From Peptoniphilus raoultii (GTDB lineage Bacteria > Bacillota > Clostridia > Tissierellales > Peptoniphilaceae), in assembly GCF_900099555.1 (NCBI RefSeq), contig NZ_FMWM01000002.1, positions 372,001 to 436,000 of the forward strand: a DNA stretch of 64,000 nucleotides. The letters run 5' to 3'. The translations under genes and the position numbers were made by a program. The notes under the pieces were generated by a model. It worked only from the letters and a program-made list of their open reading frames with translations. It ran no database searches and was not told the origin of the DNA. This document shows positions 57,110 through 64,000 of the stretch, in pieces (the first letter of the stretch is position 1; every line of letters starts with the position of its first letter).

Positions 57110-57133
57110 AAAGATCCTTAGGGGTCTTTTTTT
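57110..57133 (+). terminator. Intrinsic terminator after ung
   Basis: AAGATCC (57111-57117) pairs with GGGTCTT (57122-57128) over a TTAG loop, followed by TTTTTAT. Confidence 0.75.
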
Positions 57134-57214
57134 ATAGAAATTTTTAAATTATTAAAAAATTTAGCCCATGAAATATGATAAACTATTATTATAATAAATT
57201 TAAAGGAGATTAAT

Positions 57215-58113
57215 TTGTCTAATTATTTAAGATATTTAGAGGAAGGCGTTGAAAACTACGAAGCCTTTATTGCTCAATTAATCCAGTCCATAATAATTGT
57301 TTTTGTAGGCTATTTAATAGGCCTTTTAATAAAATTTGCAGCCCACAAAATTTTTTCTAAGGAAAAAATTGCCAATAAAATTACAAGAATAACAAGGGCA
57401 ATTTTAAGTCTTATTATCCTTTCTCTTGTGGCCTTTACTTGATTTAAGGATTTAAAGGCTTTTGCCATTATCTTTGGTCTTTTTTTAGTTTTTTTCACCT
57501 TAGCTTTAAAGAATATGGTCGTGGATATTATGGCATATTTTTACACATCTATTCGCCATCCCTTTTACATGGGAGATTTTATTGAAGTTAAGAAAATAAG
57601 GGCGAGGTTGTGGATATGGACATTTTTCAGTTTAATTTTTTGGAACTTGGAGGCATTGTGGACTCTCTTTCGCCAACGAGCAGATACATTAGTCTTACCA
57701 ACAGATATATTTTTGAAAAGACCCTTATAAATTATTCTCGTGGCGACCTATTTCTTATTCAGGAAACCTATATTTTAGTTGATTTTAATGAGGATATGGA
57801 AAAGGTAATGAAAATTGCTGGCAAGGTTGCCTATGAAAAGCAAAATTTAATTATTGAAGGATATAGGCAAGATGATAAGGCAGAAAAACTTGAAAAGTTT
57901 GCCAAAAAATTAGAACTTACAGATTATGAAGTCAAGGCCATAATCAGAAGGTAAATTAAAGCCAACGGTTTTAGAATTTATATCCAGTATTTTACATCAT
58001 ATAAGGATACGGGAAAAAATAAGATGATTTTTGAAAATGTCCTTTTTGATGCCTTTGCAGGAGCGGGAATTAAAATGCCAGTGCCCCAATATTTAAGGAT
58101 TGAAAAGGAATAA
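57215..58113 (+). pseudogene. mscS: Broken small-conductance mechanosensitive channel (MscS)
   Basis: A TTG start with AAGGAG upstream opens a frame with MscS-like helices. It stops at an in-frame TGA (57440-57442), then continues in the same frame with FKDLKAFAIIFGLFLVFFTLALKN and the pore-helix region HPFYMGDFIEV. A frameshift near 57597-57600 moves the reading to GEVVDMDIFQFNFLELGG, the start of the beta domain. A third lesion, TAA at 57952-57954, precedes the remaining 50 codons ending at 58113. Three independent lesions make a functional product unlikely. The intact mscL at 5206 could cover osmotic protection. Confidence 0.88.
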
Positions 58114-58136
58114 ATAAATTCCATTTGGAGGTTAAT

Positions 58137-59630
58137 ATGAGTATTTTTTTAGGAAAAGGAAAGGAAAAATATTATTTAAGAGGAGATAAATTAAATCAGC
58201 ATGGAATAATTGCAGGAGCAACGGGAAGCGGCAAAACTGTTACCTTAAAAGTTTTGTGCGAAGAGCTTTCAGATATGGGAGTTCCAACTTTTGTAAGTGA
58301 TGTGAAGGGTGATCTCTCAAATATTTCTAAGGTGGGAGAAAATAATGAGAATGTTGAAAAGAGAGTAAAAAATCTTGACCTTGAAAATTTTGATTTTAAA
58401 TCCTATCCCACAAATATTTGGGATGTCTATGGAGAGAAAGGCATTAAACTTAGGGTTTCGTTATCAGAACTTGGCCCTCTTCTTTTGTCCCAAGTTTTAG
58501 ATTTAAATGAAACCCAAGAGGGAATAATTAATATTATTTTTAAATACTGTGATGAAAATGGCCTGCTTTTAATTGACCTTAAAGATTTGAACCAATTAAT
58601 TGATTATATCAATGAAAAAAGGGAGGAGCTTTCAAAAAAATATGGTAACATCACTTCATCTTCCCTATCAGCCATTAAAAGAAAACTTTTGCTTTTGGAA
58701 GAAGAAGGAGGCAATGAATTTTTTGGAGAACCATCTTGCAACGTTATGGATTTTATTGCTACAAACTCCGAAGGCAGGGGCTATGTAAATATTTTAAATT
58801 CAAAAAAACTTATAAATTCTCCAAGACTTTATTCAATTTTTTTGATTTATTTATTTTCAGAACTTTTTGAAAAGCTGCCAGAAATTGGAAATCCTGAAAA
58901 GCCTAGAATAGTATTTTTCTTTGACGAAGCTCATCTTCTTTTTAAAAATATTTCCAAGGCTCTAATGGAAAAAATCACTCAGGTTGTAAGGCTTATTAGG
59001 TCCAAGGGCGTGGGCATATTTTTCATAAGCCAAAGTCCTCTTGACCTTCCTGATGAAATTTCATCTCAGCTTGCCACAAAGATTATTCATCAGCTAAGAG
59101 CCTTTTCTCCAAAGGAAGTTAAAAATTTAAAAGATGTTGCTGGAAGTTTAAGAAAAAATCAAGATTTAAATACTGAAGAAGAACTGCAAAATCTAGGAAC
59201 GGGATTTGCCCTTGTCCAAAGTCTTGATGAAAATGGGATTCCCCTTCCCCTAGAAAAAGTTATAATTCGTCCGCCTCATTCTTCCTTTAAGCTATTAACT
59301 GATGATGAGATGACAGTCATTTTTAAAAATTCAAATCTCTATGGCAAATATTTTGAAGGCCTTGATAGAATTTCAGCCTTTGAAGTTTTAAGCGAAAAAA
59401 TTAGGCAAGAAAATGCGGCCCTTGAAAAGGCAAAAAAAGCTGAAGAAGAGAAAAAATTAAGGGAAAAGGAAGAAAAGGAAAGGGAGAAAGCAGAAAGAGC
59501 CTTAGAAAAAAAGAGGTCTAAGGATTTGCGTTATGTAAATAAGGGCATAGATTCTATGCTTGGAACAATAACAAGGACAATTGGCAGAGAAATAGCAAGG
59601 GGGATTTTAGGCTCTCTTAGGAAAAGATAA
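58137..59630 (+). CDS. HerA-like ATPase (DUF853 / YjgR type)
   Basis: A 497-residue cytoplasmic P-loop ATPase of the HerA/FtsK superfamily. Walker A is GATGSGKTVTLKVLCEEL, Walker B is RIVFFFDEAHLLF with FFISQSPLDLPDEISSQLATKIIHQLRAFSPKE after it, as in DUF853 proteins. The C-terminus has a charged coiled coil (QENAALEKAKKAEEEKKLREKEEKE, here longer than 20 residues as a whole) and a short basic tail. The biological role of the family is not established. ATG 58137 follows GGAGG. Confidence 0.85.
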   Translation: MSIFLGKGKEKYYLRGDKLNQHGIIAGATGSGKTVTLKVLCEELSDMGVPTFVSDVKGDLSNISKVGENNENVEKRVKNLDLENFDFKSYPTNIWDVYGEKGIKLRVSLSELGPLLLSQVLDLNETQEGIINIIFKYCDENGLLLIDLKDLNQLIDYINEKREELSKKYGNITSSSLSAIKRKLLLLEEEGGNEFFGEPSCNVMDFIATNSEGRGYVNILNSKKLINSPRLYSIFLIYLFSELFEKLPEIGNPEKPRIVFFFDEAHLLFKNISKALMEKITQVVRLIRSKGVGIFFISQSPLDLPDEISSQLATKIIHQLRAFSPKEVKNLKDVAGSLRKNQDLNTEEELQNLGTGFALVQSLDENGIPLPLEKVIIRPPHSSFKLLTDDEMTVIFKNSNLYGKYFEGLDRISAFEVLSEKIRQENAALEKAKKAEEEKKLREKEEKEREKAERALEKKRSKDLRYVNKGIDSMLGTITRTIGREIARGILGSLRKR

Positions 59631-59658
59631 AAAAGATGAATTAAATTTTTCAAATTTC

Positions 59659-59715
59659 AAAATAAAAAGGGGACAGTCCATACTTTACAAGTAAAAGTAA
59701 GGAAGGTCCCCTTTA
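59659..59715 (-). terminator. Terminator of the serC-serA-DUF1015 operon
   Basis: Read leftward, AAAGGGGAC pairs with GTCCCCTTT, with a second stem (TACTTTTAC with GTAAAGTA) inside, followed by TTATTTTG. It lies between convergent genes and may also stop the HerA-like transcript. Confidence 0.7.
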
Positions 59716-59741
59716 AAATGCTATAAATTTTTATCTATTAT

Positions 59742-60971
59742 TTAAATTTCATGGATAAAAATCCCAGACCTTAGTTTTGGTTCAAACCAAGTAGATTTTG
59801 GAGGCATAACAAGGCCACTATCAGCCACTTTTAAAAGCTCGTCCATAGATGTTGGATAAAGGGCAAAGGCAACTTTCATATCTTCCCTTGTCCTTTTTTC
59901 AAGTTCGTCAAGCCCCCTAATTCCGCCAACAAAATCAATTCTCTTGTCAGTTCTAGGATCTTTAATTCCAAGAATGGGGTCAAGCAAATTATTTTGAAGA
60001 ATTGAAACGTCAAGGGACAAAACGGGATCATCTTCTATAAAATCTTCCTTAATTTTTAATTTATAGGAAACACCTTCAAGATACATAGAAAATTCACCTT
60101 TTTTTGCAGGCTTAATCATTTTATCGCCCATCTTTTGCAAGCAAAATTTTTTACAAATCTTTTCTAAAAATTCATTCACAGAAAGGGAATTTAAGTCCTT
60201 TACCAGCCTATTATAATCTAAAATATTTAGCTGCTTTTGAGGGAAACAAACACCTAAAAAATAATTAAATTCTGCATCAGGATCATAGGAAGAATTTTCC
60301 GCTCTTCTTTTAAGGCAGACATTTAAGGCTGACTGACACCTGTGGTGGCCATCGGCAATATATAAATTTTTAATATCTTTAAAGGCAGAAATAATTTCAT
60401 CTGACTTTTCAATACTAACTTTCCAAACTCTGTGCCTAACTCCGTCATCGGATATAAAATCTCCGTAAGGCTCTTTTTGACTTTCAGCTTTCATTAAATT
60501 TTCAAGCTTTTCATTTTCTTTAAAGGCAAGAAAAACAGGACCGGTGTGGGCATTTAATTTTTCTATGTGCTTTGTCCTATCCTCTTCCTTATCCTTTCTT
60601 GTAAATTCGTGACGTTTTATGATTCCCTTTTGGTAGTCATCAGCTGAAAGGCAGCATACAAGGCCAAGTTGACTTTTTTCATTCATTGTCAGCTCGTAAA
60701 GATAAAGTCTTTTCTCTTTATCTTTTTCATAGGATCTTTCCTTTAAAATTTTAAAATTTTCCAGGGCCTTTTCATAAATTTTAGGGTCATTTTCTGAGGT
60801 TTCTTCATTTATTGTGGCAAGGGGCAGGTCAACAGACAAAAAGGAAAGGGGATTTTTTACAATTTCACTTTTTCCTTCATCTATAGAAAAAACGTCATAG
60901 GGAAGGGCAGATATCGTCTTTAAAAATTCTTTTTTTGGCATAAGACTTTCAAATTTTTTAAATTTTACCAT
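59742..60971 (-). CDS. DUF1015 family protein, candidate serine-phosphate enzyme
   Basis: A 409-residue cytoplasmic protein of the DUF1015 family. Family blocks are HEFTRKDKEEDRTKH, LNAHTGPVFLAF and YIADGHHRCQSAL near residue 210. The DGHHR block resembles the ParB/sulfiredoxin-like motif of free-serine kinases such as SbnI and archaeal SerK. It follows serA by seven bases, and no serB is seen in the operon. A role in the serine/phosphoserine step is therefore suggested by motif and context, but not established. Confidence 0.8.
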   Translation of the reverse strand: MVKFKKFESLMPKKEFLKTISALPYDVFSIDEGKSEIVKNPLSFLSVDLPLATINEETSENDPKIYEKALENFKILKERSYEKDKEKRLYLYELTMNEKSQLGLVCCLSADDYQKGIIKRHEFTRKDKEEDRTKHIEKLNAHTGPVFLAFKENEKLENLMKAESQKEPYGDFISDDGVRHRVWKVSIEKSDEIISAFKDIKNLYIADGHHRCQSALNVCLKRRAENSSYDPDAEFNYFLGVCFPQKQLNILDYNRLVKDLNSLSVNEFLEKICKKFCLQKMGDKMIKPAKKGEFSMYLEGVSYKLKIKEDFIEDDPVLSLDVSILQNNLLDPILGIKDPRTDKRIDFVGGIRGLDELEKRTREDMKVAFALYPTSMDELLKVADSGLVMPPKSTWFEPKLRSGIFIHEI

Positions 60972-60978
60972 AAGTCAC

Positions 60979-62145
60979 CTACTTTATTAGCCTAACTCTT
61001 GTAACGCCGTCAATGGCATTAAGTTTATGTCTTAGAGATTCTTTTACTTCTGAATCAATATCAATCATAGTATAGGCCCAGCCATTTCTATGGTTATTTA
61101 TTAGATTTGAAATGTTAATCTCTTCTTCTGCAATAATATTTGTAATTTGTCCAAGCATATTGGGAATATTTTTGTGAGCAACAGTAATCCTGTGGATTGA
61201 CTTGCAAATGCCCATGTCAGAGGCGGGATAGTTGACAGAATTTTTTATGTTTCCATTTTTTAAGTAGTCCATCATTTGCCTTACAGCCATGGATGCTGAA
61301 TTTTCTTCAGATTCAGGGCTTGATGCGCCAAGGTGAGGAATATTAATTGTGTTTTTCATAGCTAAAGTTTCCCTGCTTGGGAAGTCGCAAATATATTTAT
61401 TTATTTGGTCTTTTTCGAGTTTTTCTTTTAAGGCTTCTAGGTCTACAAGGCCGCCACGGGCAAGGTTTATTAAAGTCATTTGTGGTTTGGCGAGGTCAAG
61501 AAGTTCTTTATTAATAATATTCTTGGTCCCTTCATTATAGGGAACGTGGATCGTAATAAAATCGCAAATTTTCATTAGGTCTTCAAGTTTTTCAAGGTAA
61601 GTTACATTTGTGTCAAGCCTAAGGGCGCCTCGCAAAGTTATGAAAGGGTCGTAACCATAAACATCCATGCCAAGGCTTACTCCCATTTCAGCAACAAGCT
61701 GACCAACGGCACCAAGGCCAATAACACCAAGCTTTTTGCCCCTAAGTTCTGATCCGACAAAGGCCTTTTTTCCTGCTTCAACTTCCTTTTCAATTTCATC
61801 ACTCTTGGTATTTTTTACCCAGGCCATAGCTTCTAAAAATTTTCTTGTTCCTAAAAGGAGGGCAAATAAAACTTCTTCCTTTACTGCATTTGCATTGGCA
61901 CCAGGAGAATTGCAAACAATAATTCCAAGTTCTGAACATTTTTCTATGGGAATATTATTTGTCCCTGACCCTGCCCTTGCAACCATTCTTGTGTTTTTTG
62001 AAAAATTATAGTCATGCATTTTTGCGGACCTAACAAGAATTGCATCAGGCTCTTCAATATCGGGGCCAAAGATAAAATCATCATCAAAAAGGTCAAGACC
62101 CTTGTCTGAAATATTATTTAAAGTTTTTATTTTATAAATTGCCAT
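60979..62145 (-). CDS. serA: D-3-phosphoglycerate dehydrogenase
   Basis: A 388-residue NAD-dependent enzyme catalysing the first step of serine synthesis. The Rossmann motif is KLGVIGLGAVGQLVAEMGVSLGMDVYGYD; catalytic Arg, Glu and His lie in NLARGGLVD, the FPSRETLAM region and IPHLGASSPESEENSA. A C-terminal ACT domain (ITVAHKNIPNMLGQITNIIAEEEINISNL) probably gives serine feedback control. ATG 62145 follows AAGGAG at seven bases. It overlaps the serC end by 14 bases. Confidence 0.94.
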   Translation of the reverse strand: MAIYKIKTLNNISDKGLDLFDDDFIFGPDIEEPDAILVRSAKMHDYNFSKNTRMVARAGSGTNNIPIEKCSELGIIVCNSPGANANAVKEEVLFALLLGTRKFLEAMAWVKNTKSDEIEKEVEAGKKAFVGSELRGKKLGVIGLGAVGQLVAEMGVSLGMDVYGYDPFITLRGALRLDTNVTYLEKLEDLMKICDFITIHVPYNEGTKNIINKELLDLAKPQMTLINLARGGLVDLEALKEKLEKDQINKYICDFPSRETLAMKNTINIPHLGASSPESEENSASMAVRQMMDYLKNGNIKNSVNYPASDMGICKSIHRITVAHKNIPNMLGQITNIIAEEEINISNLINNHRNGWAYTMIDIDSEVKESLRHKLNAIDGVTRVRLIK

Positions 62146-63229
62146 TTTTATGCTCCTTTTCAAAATCCTCCATATAATTTATAAGCGCTTTTACGCCATC
62201 TATGGTCATGGAATTATAAATACTTGCCCTCATACCGCCAACAGACCTATGACCCTTTAAATTTTCAAGGCCTCTATCTTTCGCTCCCTCTACAAATTTT
62301 TCGTCAAGGTCCTTTGAACCTGTAACAAAAGTTACATTCATAAGTGATCTATCTTCTTTATTCACTGGATTTGTGAAAATTTTTGAATTATCTATATAAT
62401 CATATAAAAGTTTTGCCTTTTCTTCATTTTTCTTTTGAAATTCTAAAATTCCGCCATTATCTTCCAAATATTTGGCAACAAGACCGCACATATAAATATT
62501 AAAACAGGGCGGAGTGTTATAAATTGAATCTTTAGAAATATGGGTCCTATAATCAAGCATAGTTGGCAGGTCATTACGGTCTTCCAAAGTTCCCTTTCTA
62601 ATTAATACAATAACAACTCCTGCTGGGCCAAGATTTTTTTGAACTCCTGCAAAAATTAAATCGAATTTGTTAAAGTCATAGACTTCAGACAAAATATTTG
62701 AAGACATATCGGCAACGAGAAGGGGTTTCAGATTTTCCGGTATTAAATCCGGACTAATTCTAGTTCCGTAAATTGTATTATTTGTGCAAAGATACAAAAA
62801 TTTTGTTCTTGGGTCTAAATTATCTAAATTAATTTCAGGTATATAGGAAAAATTTTTATCTTCAGAGCTGGCAAGTTTTTGAGTATTAAAAAATCTAGTC
62901 CCTTCATCATAGGCTTTTTTGGCCCAAGAACCGGTAACTAGATAGGATCCCACTTCATCACCCTTTAAGAAATTTAAGGGCACCATATAAAATTGAAGAC
63001 TTCCGCCAGCTTGCAAAAATAAAATGTCGTAATCATCTCCAAGACCCATCAAATGTTTAATTCTCTCTCCTACTTCTTCCTGAATTTTTTTATAGGAGGA
63101 AGATCGATGACTCATTTCCATAACTGACATTCCGCTCCCCTTATAATTCAACAAATCTCTTTTTGCTTCTTCCAGAACATCTAGGGGTAATTGAGATGGA
63201 CCGGCAGCAAAATTATAAATCCTATTCAT
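62132..63229 (-). CDS. serC: Phosphoserine aminotransferase
   Basis: A 365-residue PLP enzyme converting 3-phosphohydroxypyruvate and glutamate to phosphoserine and 2-oxoglutarate. It begins NRIYNFAAGPSQLPLDVLEEAKRDL; the PLP lysine lies in FAGVQKNLGPAGV, and GHRSVGGMRASIYNSM near the C-terminus binds phosphate. GGAGG precedes the ATG. It heads the leftward serC-serA-DUF1015 operon. Confidence 0.95.
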   Translation of the reverse strand: MNRIYNFAAGPSQLPLDVLEEAKRDLLNYKGSGMSVMEMSHRSSSYKKIQEEVGERIKHLMGLGDDYDILFLQAGGSLQFYMVPLNFLKGDEVGSYLVTGSWAKKAYDEGTRFFNTQKLASSEDKNFSYIPEINLDNLDPRTKFLYLCTNNTIYGTRISPDLIPENLKPLLVADMSSNILSEVYDFNKFDLIFAGVQKNLGPAGVVIVLIRKGTLEDRNDLPTMLDYRTHISKDSIYNTPPCFNIYMCGLVAKYLEDNGGILEFQKKNEEKAKLLYDYIDNSKIFTNPVNKEDRSLMNVTFVTGSKDLDEKFVEGAKDRGLENLKGHRSVGGMRASIYNSMTIDGVKALINYMEDFEKEHKNGNL

Positions 63230-63284
63230 TTCTTCCTCCTTTAATAAACTATTAATTTAACATAGTAAAATACTAGATTTTTAT

Positions 63285-63313
63285 ATTATAGTTCAGGATT
63301 TATAAATATGCAA
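63285..63313 (-). promoter_or_regulatory. Promoter of the serC operon
   Basis: Read leftward: TTGCAT (plus 63308-63313), 17 bases, TATAAT (plus 63285-63290). It leaves a leader of about 50 nt; no T-box or riboswitch is visible in it. Confidence 0.75.
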
Positions 63314-63393
63314 GTCTAAATACAAAATTTTGCTAGAAATTTACATATTTTTGGGCGGAAATTTTTCCTGGCATAGTTTTTATTAATTTTAAA

Positions 63394-63828
63394 TTATTCA
63401 TTTTTAATTCTTCTTCTCAAAAAATAAAGGCCCGAAAGGGAAAGAGCAGATCCAAGGCCGCTATAAGAAAAGCCTATAAAACTATGGGATAAAAGATTAG
63501 AAGCTCTAAGGCCTATGCCAGATGCCATCATAAAAATCATTACAAGATATGATTTAAGGTCAAAAAAAGTCCAAAAGGGTTTGAAATCATCCTTAGAATT
63601 TAAAATTCTTTTTGTATGTTTTTTTGCCATAGTAAGAAACATAAATCCAAAGGCAGCAAAGGTGCAAATGGAAAGGAAGGGCCAAAGAAAATTTATGGAG
63701 ATTTTCCCGTAAGAAATTAAGCCCAGCCTTAAAACGTTAAAACCAGCCATAGACCACACAAGGCCAGCAATGGTTAAAAGATTTTTTTTAGGTACCATAT
63801 ATAATTTTTTAATATTAAACTTTTGCAT
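63394..63828 (-). CDS. Small integral membrane protein of unknown function
   Basis: A 144-residue protein with four hydrophobic segments (about residues 17-36, 46-66, 90-104 and 118-134). No recognised family motif. Its start lies two bases after the stop of the partial upstream membrane-protein gene, so the two are probably cotranscribed. Confidence 0.7.
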   Translation of the reverse strand: MQKFNIKKLYMVPKKNLLTIAGLVWSMAGFNVLRLGLISYGKISINFLWPFLSICTFAAFGFMFLTMAKKHTKRILNSKDDFKPFWTFFDLKSYLVMIFMMASGIGLRASNLLSHSFIGFSYSGLGSALSLSGLYFLRRRIKNE

Positions 63829-63830
63829 AT

Positions 63831-64000
63831 CTAACTTCTCTTTTTAAAAGCTTTAGCACAAGCCAAATTATTCCGAATCCAAGCATAAGGTGACCAATTC
63901 CTGCAAGCCCTGACAAAGCACTGTCTGGAAATATAATTATACTGGGAGAAGTTATTGTATAAATTCCTCTTAAGATTAAGGAAATTATAGTCCATGTAAG
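63831..64000 (-). CDS. C-terminal part of a membrane protein (cut by window edge)
   Basis: About 55 residues remain, ending in a hydrophobic helix and a basic tail (GLAGIGHLMLGFGIIWLVLKAFKKRS). The frame is open from the right window edge to TAG at 63831-63833. The protein is probably a partner of the 144-residue membrane protein encoded next; family unknown. Confidence 0.65.
   Translation of the reverse strand, partial: YMDYNFLNLKRNLYNNFSQYNYISRQCFVRACRNWSPYAWIRNNLACAKAFKKRS

Noticed and set aside
57440-57442. TGA in the MscS gene as selenocysteine or tryptophan codon
   Set aside because: Two further lesions (frameshift and TAA) follow in the same gene, no Sec hairpin is evident, and other genes here use normal TGA stops.
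57610-57954. Separate small gene in the MscS region
   Set aside because: Its translation is the MscS beta domain and C-terminal region continuing across the frameshift; it has no ribosome site of its own.
63230-63393. T-box or riboswitch before serC
   Set aside because: The leader is only about 50 nt after a clear promoter and lacks a T-box sequence or terminator hairpin.

Overview
The window is very AT-rich chromosomal DNA from a low-GC Gram-positive bacterium and contains the replication origin. Gene content fits an anaerobic, non-spore-forming member of the Peptoniphilaceae/Tissierellia (Peptoniphilus-, Anaerococcus- or Finegoldia-like). The evidence is oxygen-detoxifying flavo-diiron and Nim-type proteins, an SLH-anchored surface protein with albumin-binding-like modules, a SigB/SigF-type sigma factor without sporulation genes, and frequent AGGAGG ribosome sites. 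Genus is inference only.

Layout: 1-2000 holds the end of a frameshifted exported-protein gene and a complete ISL3-family insertion sequence with a perfect 8-bp target duplication. 2230-6640 is a leftward block (3D/G5 cell-wall protein; RNase HI, dCMP deaminase, MscL, patatin, NUDIX). 6715-7700 is class I fructose-bisphosphate aldolase. 7699-18026 is a long leftward operon running from the origin: dnaA, dnaN, yaaA, recF, gyrB, gyrA, then rsbV-rsbW-sigB-like genes and a PsiE-like membrane protein. 18027-18349 is oriC, with more DnaA boxes between dnaA and dnaN. From 18350 rightward come rpmH, rnpA, yidD, yidC, jag, mnmE, mnmG, rsmG, parA, parB, with a parS-like palindrome before parA. 27860-31961 carries small conserved genes, a C69 dipeptidase, tRNA-Arg(CCT) and the UPF0210/ACT pair.

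Region 31998-32530 has no protein gene. It has a consensus promoter, a strong intrinsic terminator and long-range complementarity, so it looks like a structured RNA of about 500 nt, either free-standing or the leader of the ACT-UPF0210 operon. It is the most interesting unexplained element here. 32596-43219 holds transporters, cell-wall enzymes (DacA-type carboxypeptidase, glucosaminidase), a stalk-domain lipoprotein and a TtcA/Nim/flavo-diiron operon. 43378-48471 is a rightward run from nicotinate phosphoribosyltransferase to an AI-2E-family membrane protein and includes a HAD-fold protein lacking its nucleophile. 48568-50856 is the SLH surface protein. 51068-57103 is an ion-transport operon (CDF, TrkA, TrkH, TrkA) ending in uracil-DNA glycosylase. 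57215-58113 is a dead MscS gene. A HerA-like ATPase follows, then the leftward serC-serA-DUF1015 operon and two small membrane-protein genes, the last cut by the window edge.

Several starts were moved to codons with a proper ribosome site, including TTG starts for the 3D protein, RNase HI and one membrane protein. Function assignments rest on motifs read by eye; no database search was possible.
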